NCBI RefSeq assembly: GCF_002313155.2
Contig: NZ_NWFK02000001.1
Span: 868,001-932,000 of the forward strand
DNA from: Psychrobacter sp. FDAARGOS_221
Lineage (GTDB): Bacteria > Pseudomonadota > Gammaproteobacteria > Pseudomonadales > Moraxellaceae
Length of the DNA stretch: 64,000 bases
Direction: 5' to 3'
The stretch's first letter is position 1. Each line of letters starts with the position of its first letter. Positions 58,356 to 64,000 of this stretch are shown piece by piece. Below the pieces are notes generated by a model. That model was given only the letters and a program-made list of their open reading frames with translations, was not told the origin of the DNA and searched no databases. The position numbers were made by a program, and so were the translations under genes.

Positions 58356-59153
58356 ATGAAACACCCGATTGCTCACGCTGATCGCTCATTGTCACCTGAT
58401 GGTTTGCGCTCATCATCTACGCTCAATAACTCGGCGCAGCCTTTGATAGGCGTTTGTATAAAAGCTGCGTTAATTGCCAGTGTGTCGTTGACAGCCGTTG
58501 CCTGCAGTCAGTCAAGCTCAGAGGCACATCCTGAACAAGCGCACACAACAGCAACCCATGCTTCATTGCAATCAGATGCCGAACAAACGCATATGCAGCA
58601 CCAAGATCATGGCGCCATGACGCACATGGACATGAACTCGCATGAGCCTGCAGAAGCGCTAGGACAAGACTACTCTATCTATCAAGTCGGCGGCGAATGG
58701 ACTGACCACAAGGGCCGTAGCTTTGAGCTTGATAACCTGCAAGGCAAAAATCAAGTAGTGGTGATGGCTTATACCAGCTGTCAGCATACCTGCCCTATCT
58801 TAGTGCGTGCTATGAAGCAAATAGAAAAAGAGATGTCAGACGAGGCGCGTGCTGAAACAGAATTTGTATTAGCAACACTAGATACTGAGCGCGATACGGT
58901 AGAAGTGATGAATAACTATGCTGAACACAATGAGCTTGGCGATCAATGGCGTCTTATACGTAGTAACGAAGCCAATACCCGTATGTTAGCCAACACCTTA
59001 AACATTAAATATCAGTTTGCAGATAACGGAGACATCAATCACTCCAATCTGATTTCGATATTGGACAAACAAGGTCGTTTAGTCGCTCAAGAGATTGGAG
59101 TCGCTGATTCGGGCATTCACCCATTAATTGATTATTTAAACACTCATTACTGA
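58356..59153 (+). CDS. SCO1/SenC-family copper chaperone with His/Met-rich region
   Basis: SCO-family thioredoxin-fold protein, 265 residues, probably anchored as a lipoprotein (lipobox-like TAVAC near residue 46-50). Before the domain lies a His/Met-rich stretch (HMQHQDHGAMTHMDMNSHE, about residues 78-97) suited to binding copper. The domain contains the CxxxC pair Cys142 and Cys146 in TSCQHTCPIL and a histidine in INHSNLISILD. SCO proteins deliver copper to cytochrome oxidases; here the position after nirK-nirV suggests delivery to NirK. AGGA precedes the ATG. Confidence 0.92.
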   Translation: MKHPIAHADRSLSPDGLRSSSTLNNSAQPLIGVCIKAALIASVSLTAVACSQSSSEAHPEQAHTTATHASLQSDAEQTHMQHQDHGAMTHMDMNSHEPAEALGQDYSIYQVGGEWTDHKGRSFELDNLQGKNQVVVMAYTSCQHTCPILVRAMKQIEKEMSDEARAETEFVLATLDTERDTVEVMNNYAEHNELGDQWRLIRSNEANTRMLANTLNIKYQFADNGDINHSNLISILDKQGRLVAQEIGVADSGIHPLIDYLNTHY

Positions 59154-59511
59154 GCAGTCATCTGACTCAGTAAAAATAGCGTAATAAAACGAGAATCTTT
59201 ATAACATTCATTTTAAATGAATGTTATAATTTTACTGAAATAAGTTTTACAGTTCTCGAATAAAGTGACTGGCTTTTCTTTACTCAGGTGAATGAGCTAA
59301 TCAGGTGAATGACTTAATAAGCTGAAACACCTCGATTTTAGACAAATACCGATTAGAACGACGCTTATGTTTAAAGATTCATTTTTAAGTAATCTTTTTA
59401 TAAGTCTGGGCTATCACAGTTTTGATTGTCACTCACTGAGTCGCGCTTTATTCACTTAGCTTAACCTTAACCCTTAGATTTAAACCATTAAATTAAATAT
59501 AGGAGCAAGAC
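59154..59511. other. norB upstream region
   Basis: About 360 bases. The NsrR-like operator and -10 are at its left end (59201-59230), leaving a leader of about 275 bases before norB. AGGAG (59501-59505) serves norB. A 30-codon ORF at 59367 has no ribosome site and was not called. Confidence 0.55.
59201..59230 (+). promoter_or_regulatory. NsrR-like operator and -10 element of norB
   Basis: Perfect 27-bp palindrome at 59201-59227 (arms ATAACATTCATTT and AAATGAATGTTAT around one central base). TATAAT (59225-59230) overlaps its right edge. It is the best-conserved of the NsrR-like sites in the window. Confidence 0.78.
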
Positions 59512-61788
59512 ATGGGCGAGTACAAAAAGTACTGGTGGGGCTTAATAGCCATTCTTGTCGTCACCTTCTCCCTATTAGGTTGGGGTGGCGTTGAGATTTA
59601 TCGCACCGCACCCCCTATTCCTGATAAATTCGTCGATAATTCTGGTCAAACCTTATTGACCAAAGACGATATCTTAGATGGACAATCTGCTTGGCAACGT
59701 ACTGGTGGTCAGCAGCTCGGGTCTGTATTGGGACATGGCGCCTATCAGGCACCTGACTGGACTGCAGACTGGCTACATAGAGAGTTGGTGGCTTGGCGAG
59801 ACATACGTGCCAACGAGCTGTATGGCACAGACTTTGAGTCTGCGACTGAAGACCAGCAAGCCGTACTAAACGCACAATTGAAAAAAGAGTATCGCACCAG
59901 CGCGGTTGATAGCAACAATACTGTGGTGCTATCTGACACTCGTATTGCTGCTATCAATCAAGTGGCACCCTACTATATTGGTCTATATGGTGATGATCCA
60001 GAGCTACAAACATCTCGTGAAAGCTTTGCGATGAAAAACAACACCATCACCAGTCTAGAAGCACGTGAAAAATTAACAAACTTCTTCTTCTGGACAACTT
60101 GGGTTGCTTCAGCAGAACGTCCTGGTACCACAGCCACTTATACCAATAACTGGCCACCAGAACCATTAATTGATAACGTACCAACCACTGAAAATATCTT
60201 CTGGTCGGTTGCAAGTGTGGTGTTTTTAATTGCTGGTGTTGGCTTATTAATCTGGGGCTGGGCATTCTTACGCCGTGAAGAGACAGACACCAAGCTTGTT
60301 ACTCCTGATGCCGATCCATTGACTAAAATTGCATTAACACCGTCACAAAAAGCGTTGGCGAAATATGGCTTCTTAGTGGTTGCCTTATTCGTGGCGCAGG
60401 TGTTTATCGGTGGCTTCGTTGCTCACTATACCGTTGAAGGTCAAGAGTTTTACGGTATCCCTGTATCAGACTTCCTACCTTACTCCTTGGTTCGTACTTG
60501 GCACATTCAGTCTGCTTTATTCTGGATTGCGACCGCCTTCTTAATGGCAGGCTTATTCTTAACCCCAATTATTAATGGCGGTAAAGATCCTAAGTTCCAA
60601 AAGCTGGGCGTTGATATCCTGTGGGTTGCGTTAATCATTGTCTGTGTCGGTTCATTTGCTAGCCAATACTTCTCTATTGCAGAGATTATGCCTGCCAAAT
60701 ACAACTTCTGGTTCGGACATCAAGGTTACGAATACATTGACCTAGGCCGCTTCTGGCAGATCTTAAAGTGGGTTGGTATCTTAATCTGGTTAGTATTAAT
60801 GACCCGTGGTGTGTTACCAGCACTAAAACAAAAAGGTGATAACAACTTACTGGCCATCTTCTTTGCCTCTGTGGTGTGTGTCGGCTTATTCTATGGCTCA
60901 GGCTTGTTCTATGGCGAGCGCACTCACTTAACCATCATGGAATATTGGCGCTGGTGGGTAGTTCACTTATGGGTTGAAGGCTTCTTTGAAGTATTCGCAA
61001 CCGTTTCATTGGCCTTTATCTTCTATAACTTAGGCTTAGTGAACAAAAAAGTAGCGACCGCATCTTCAATCGCTTCAGCAGGTCTATTCTTGCTTGGCGG
61101 TGTACCAGGTACTTTTCACCACTTATACTTCTCAGGTACCACTACCCCTGTTATGGCCATCGGTGCGTCATTTAGTGCGCTAGAAGTTGTACCATTAGTG
61201 GTATTAGGTTATGAAGGTTATGAGCACTGGTCTATGCAGCACAAGAGCCCTTGGATGCAAAAGCTTAAATGGCCAATCATGTGCTTTGTGGCGGTTGCCT
61301 TCTGGAATATGTTAGGTGCCGGTGTGTTCGGATTTATGATTAACCCACCAGTTTCTTTATTCTACTTACAAGGCTTAAATACCACAGCGGTTCACGCACA
61401 CGCTGCGTTATTCGGGGTATACGGCTTCTTAGCACTGGGCTTTGTGTTACTGGTGATGCGTTATATCCGTGCCGACTATGTGTTTGATGAAAAACTTATC
61501 AAAACTGGTTTCTGGTCACTAAACGCCGGCCTAATGTTGATGATTGCGACCAGCTTATTACCAATCGGTGTGTATCAGGTATTTGCTTCTGTCAATGAAG
61601 GTCTATGGTATGCGCGCAGTGAAGGCTTTATGCAACAAGACTTCTTACAGACCCTACGCTGGATCCGTACCGGTGGTGACTTAGTATTAATCTTTGGTGC
61701 AGTTTGCGTCGCTATTCAAGTGGTCAAACTGGTGTTTGCAAAACCTTCAAGTTCAAACTATAAGCCTAGCAGTCCAGTTAATGATTAA
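59512..61788 (+). CDS. norB: Quinol-dependent nitric oxide reductase (qNor)
   Basis: Membrane enzyme reducing two NO to N2O with electrons from quinol. The 758 residues begin with helix YWWGLIAILVVTFSLLGWGG and an extra periplasmic domain (DGQSAWQRTGGQQLGSVLGHGAYQAPDWTADWLHRE) replacing NorC, then about twelve helices carrying the haem and non-haem iron ligands, for example in RTWHIQSALFWIATAF, RWWVVHLWVEGFFEVFATV, PGTFHHLYFSG and NTTAVHAHAALFGVYG. It is a single-gene enzyme, so no norC is expected. A hairpin follows. Its operator suggests induction by NO. Confidence 0.97.
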   Translation: MGEYKKYWWGLIAILVVTFSLLGWGGVEIYRTAPPIPDKFVDNSGQTLLTKDDILDGQSAWQRTGGQQLGSVLGHGAYQAPDWTADWLHRELVAWRDIRANELYGTDFESATEDQQAVLNAQLKKEYRTSAVDSNNTVVLSDTRIAAINQVAPYYIGLYGDDPELQTSRESFAMKNNTITSLEAREKLTNFFFWTTWVASAERPGTTATYTNNWPPEPLIDNVPTTENIFWSVASVVFLIAGVGLLIWGWAFLRREETDTKLVTPDADPLTKIALTPSQKALAKYGFLVVALFVAQVFIGGFVAHYTVEGQEFYGIPVSDFLPYSLVRTWHIQSALFWIATAFLMAGLFLTPIINGGKDPKFQKLGVDILWVALIIVCVGSFASQYFSIAEIMPAKYNFWFGHQGYEYIDLGRFWQILKWVGILIWLVLMTRGVLPALKQKGDNNLLAIFFASVVCVGLFYGSGLFYGERTHLTIMEYWRWWVVHLWVEGFFEVFATVSLAFIFYNLGLVNKKVATASSIASAGLFLLGGVPGTFHHLYFSGTTTPVMAIGASFSALEVVPLVVLGYEGYEHWSMQHKSPWMQKLKWPIMCFVAVAFWNMLGAGVFGFMINPPVSLFYLQGLNTTAVHAHAALFGVYGFLALGFVLLVMRYIRADYVFDEKLIKTGFWSLNAGLMLMIATSLLPIGVYQVFASVNEGLWYARSEGFMQQDFLQTLRWIRTGGDLVLIFGAVCVAIQVVKLVFAKPSSSNYKPSSPVND

Positions 61789-61841
61789 TCGGCTAAGACT
61801 AATCGGCTAAATAGTTTATAAAATCAATAATGTATTAACCA

Positions 61842-61873
61842 AATAAGGGCGCTGTAATCACAGCGCCCTTATT
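61842..61873. terminator. Hairpin terminator between norB and arsC
   Basis: Perfect 13-bp inverted repeat AATAAGGGCGCTG (61842-61854) with its complement (61861-61873) and a 6-base loop, lying between converging genes. The T-runs are short. Confidence 0.7.
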
Positions 61874-61924
61874 ATATTGGCCATTAACAAGCCATTAAAA
61901 ATTTGTGGTTAATTAGAATGACGA

Positions 61925-62332
61925 CTAATTAGGACGACGCAAAATATCACCATTTTCTTTTTCAAATTCAGCCACTGCATTATCGTCTAATACTGAATAG
62001 ATTTGCTCTAAAGGACGACACAACACCGCCCCTTTGTCCGTAATAACAATAGGACGGTTAATTAAAATAGGATTTGCTACCATCGCTTCAATCAGCTGCG
62101 CCTCTGTCAACTCTGCATTATCCAGTTGTAACTCACTATATACCGCTTCTTTGCTACGCATGATGTCACGTGCCGATAGCTGCATTGTCTCAAGTAATGA
62201 GCTTAAGGTCTCAGCAGTCGGCGGATTTTTTAAATACTCCACAATTTCAGGCTCATAGCCAGAAGCTTTTAATAACGCTAACGCATTGCGTGAAGTACTG
62301 CATCTTGGATTGTGCCAAATAGTAACCGTCAT
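61925..62332 (-). CDS. arsC: Arsenate reductase family protein (ArsC, glutaredoxin type)
   Basis: Thioredoxin-fold protein of 135 residues starting MTVTIWHNPRCSTSRNALALLKASG, with the reactive Cys11 and the anion-binding arginine region NPILINRPIVITDKGAVLCRP. AAGGAG lies eight bases before ATG 62332; the frame extends upstream to 62395, but that part has no support. It could be ArsC or the related YfgD. No other ars gene is nearby. It diverges from the siderophore-binding protein gene. Confidence 0.9.
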   Translation of the reverse strand: MTVTIWHNPRCSTSRNALALLKASGYEPEIVEYLKNPPTAETLSSLLETMQLSARDIMRSKEAVYSELQLDNAELTEAQLIEAMVANPILINRPIVITDKGAVLCRPLEQIYSVLDDNAVAEFEKENGDILRRPN

Positions 62333-62649
62333 AATATTCTCCTTATTGATGCATACAGGGGTTAAAAATAGTTTTATTGTGTTACGAAAACTCAATGATA
62401 GCAGCTATAACGAAAAATAAACAAAAACCACTACCAAAATTTAATGCGAATAATTATCATTTGTTTCTTGATTAAAAAACGTATCATAAGAATCAAATTT
62501 AATGAATATTAATAGATGAGCAGCGGTTTTAACATTTAATTTTATAAACAAACTTTTTACTCATCTAAAGCTGTTTTGACAATCAGCCCTATCCGATAGT
62601 TTAAATTTATCATCTACATTAGCAAATTCGATGCTACCAGAGAGGTCTT
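62333..62649. other. Divergent arsC-siderophore ABC region
   Basis: About 320 AT-rich bases with a Fur-box-like palindrome at 62443-62461. Nothing else is recognised. Confidence 0.5.
62443..62461. promoter_or_regulatory. Fur-box-like palindrome
   Basis: The 19-bp AATGCGAATAATTATCATT has seven of nine complementary pairs around the central A and contains ATTATC. It lies about 190 bases before a siderophore-type binding-protein gene, so iron-responsive repression is plausible. Confidence 0.45.
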
Positions 62650-63747
62650 ATGTTTAACCTAACATCTAACTCTTCAACACTTAGCCCTTCAACAGCTCAC
62701 ACCTCAATCAGCCCGTTTAAAAAAACCAAGTCTTTGTTGCTAACTTTAATGGTGACTAGTGCTTTGGCTGCCTGCTCGCCACAAGGCTCCGAAACTGAGC
62801 AAAACAGTGCCACAGATACAGAAACTGCCGCCGAAACTGCGCAAACTCAAAATAATGACAACGCGCAAGCCAGCATCCAAGCTAATAATGCCAGAGTAAC
62901 GATTGACAGTGTTCGCGGCGATGTCGAGCTACCAGCTAATCCTAGCCCTGTCGTAGTATATGACATGACCTTATTACAAGATCTGGCCGCTTTAGGTATT
63001 ACTGTCGATGGTGCGCCAAGCAACTTATATCTAGACAACTTGAAAGCCGCAGTCAGCTCAGACAGTCCTGATGTGGGCACGGTATTTGAGCCAAACCTTG
63101 AGGCCTTAAGTGCGCTGCAACCACAAGCGATCTTAATTGGTAGCCGCATGGCACCTAAGTTCGAGGAACTAAATAAAATGGCGCCCACTGCTGATATGAC
63201 GTTAGCGGCCGATCAGACCTATGAGATGGGCAAGCAGCGCTTAGCTGATTTAGGCAAATTGTTTAATAAGAGCGAGCAAGCCGCCAAATTACAGCAAGAG
63301 GTCGATGATGCCATTGCTAAGGCCAAAGAAGCCAGTGCTGGCAAGGGTAACGGGTTGGTTATCTCAGTTGCCGGTAATAAGATCTCTGCTGCTGGCGAGG
63401 GCTCACGCTTAGGCTTTGTACATCGCGTATTTGGTATTCCAGCTGCTGACACCACTATTGAAGACTCAAAACACGGTCAGCCTGTTTCTTTTGAATACCT
63501 TCAAAAAGTGGATCCAGACTGGTTGTTTGTTTTGGACAGATCAGCGGCAATTGGCCAAGAAGGATTGGCAGCAAAAGAAGTGTTAGACAATCCATTGCTA
63601 CATCAAACTAAAGCTTGGAAAAACAATCACATCGTCTATTTAAGCCCAGATGCCTACCTCGCTTTTGGCGGCTACTATCAATGGATGACTGATGCTAAGA
63701 CTGTGACTGAAGCGATGAGCAAAGCCCCTAAAGTCGCTGCTGATTAA
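62650..63747 (+). CDS. Iron-siderophore ABC transporter substrate-binding lipoprotein (FatB/CeuE-like)
   Basis: Periplasmic binding protein of the TroA/FatB type, 365 residues. After a long polar N terminus the signal (SLLLTLMVTSA) ends in lipobox LAAC, lipidated Cys42, followed by a Glu/Thr/Gln-rich linker. The domain has VVVYDMTLLQDLAALGI, VGTVFEPNLEALSALQPQAILIGSRM, VHRVFGIPAADTTIEDSKHGQPVSFEYLQKVDPDWLFVLDR and YLSPDAYLAFGGYYQ. The permease gene begins 115 bases later. GAGGT precedes the ATG. The exact siderophore is unknown. Confidence 0.93.
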   Translation: MFNLTSNSSTLSPSTAHTSISPFKKTKSLLLTLMVTSALAACSPQGSETEQNSATDTETAAETAQTQNNDNAQASIQANNARVTIDSVRGDVELPANPSPVVVYDMTLLQDLAALGITVDGAPSNLYLDNLKAAVSSDSPDVGTVFEPNLEALSALQPQAILIGSRMAPKFEELNKMAPTADMTLAADQTYEMGKQRLADLGKLFNKSEQAAKLQQEVDDAIAKAKEASAGKGNGLVISVAGNKISAAGEGSRLGFVHRVFGIPAADTTIEDSKHGQPVSFEYLQKVDPDWLFVLDRSAAIGQEGLAAKEVLDNPLLHQTKAWKNNHIVYLSPDAYLAFGGYYQWMTDAKTVTEAMSKAPKVAAD

Positions 63748-63861
63748 TGAGATCTATGGCTAAACTAACTCATTACTATTGGCCATAAGCTATTCATCAT
63801 CAGATATAAGTCATCTAAACCCAAACTTAGCCCCTATTATCACTGAGCGTTTGTTGCCACT

Positions 63862-64000
63862 ATGCCAATATCATCGACAGCCACTTACATCAAGCCTAGC
63901 AAACCCAAAACAAAGCGGTCACCTTTACTGCTGAACGCCTTAAGCATGCTGCTATTAGCACTGCTTATCTTAATGAGTTTGTCATTGGGTGTGGCTGACT
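63862..64000 (+). CDS. FecCD-type siderophore ABC permease (5' end only)
   Basis: Only 46 codons are inside the window: a polar N-terminal tail (MPISSTATYIKPSKPKTKRS) followed by a first hydrophobic helix LLLNALSMLLLALLILMSLSLGVAD. The LLILMSLSLGVAD ending is typical of the first helix of FecCD/FatD/CeuB permeases. The position after a FatB-like binding protein supports this. No clear ribosome site is visible. Confidence 0.7.
   Translation, partial: MPISSTATYIKPSKPKTKRSPLLLNALSMLLLALLILMSLSLGVAD

Noticed and set aside
59367..59459. Small 30-codon ORF in the norB leader
   Set aside because: It has no ribosome binding site, no recognisable motif and ordinary AT-rich composition.

Overview
The window looks like chromosomal DNA of a Psychrobacter species or a close relative in the Moraxellaceae (Gammaproteobacteria). 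This is inferred from protein style and gene content: a NarGHJI nitrate reductase followed by hmp and a NifM/PpiC-like isomerase, an AniA-type nitrite reductase with a C-terminal cytochrome c domain, a quinol-dependent NO reductase, MetZ, YcgL and the NspC polyamine route, together with AT-rich intergenic DNA. I saw no prophage, insertion sequence, CRISPR array, rRNA or tRNA.

Left part (1-18.8 kb), housekeeping and transport: a cut-off AtoE-type fatty-acid transporter, metG, an ABC importer with two tandem paralogous lipoprotein binding proteins plus permease and ATPase, a DUF302 lipoprotein gene broken by one in-frame amber codon, a HisC-like aminotransferase, the carboxyspermidine/carboxynorspermidine pair (saccharopine-dehydrogenase-like enzyme and NspC), two small lipoproteins, a MoxR ATPase/CoxE-like VWA pair, a membrane protein of unknown role and YcgL.

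Middle (18.8-38 kb): a tandem glycine riboswitch with its promoter and a putative terminator controls gcvT-gcvH-(nitroreductase)-gcvP. After it come a lipase-like hydrolase, rnd, recR, ybaB, metZ, a beta-hydroxyacid dehydrogenase, a ClsC-like phospholipase D protein, two tandem MHS-type MFS transporters with the C-terminal remnant of a third, and dusA.

Right part (38-62 kb) is a denitrification and NO-defence island. On the minus strand lie narG-H-J-I, hmp, a PpiC isomerase, a hemerythrin protein and a DUF411 protein. narK2 diverges from narX, with narL downstream of narX, and narK1 diverges from nirK-nirV-sco; norB follows. Nitrate is imported by the NarK proteins, reduced to nitrite by NarGHI, then to NO by NirK and to N2O by NorB, with Hmp as an NO dioxygenase. 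No nosZ, molybdenum-cofactor or nsrR gene is in the window.

The most informative regulatory signal is a 23-bp NsrR-like inverted repeat that recurs before hmp, nirK and norB, each time overlapping a -10-like hexamer at the same offset. NarL-like heptamers lie before narG, between narK2 and narX, and before narK1. The right edge starts an iron-siderophore ABC importer behind a Fur-box-like palindrome.
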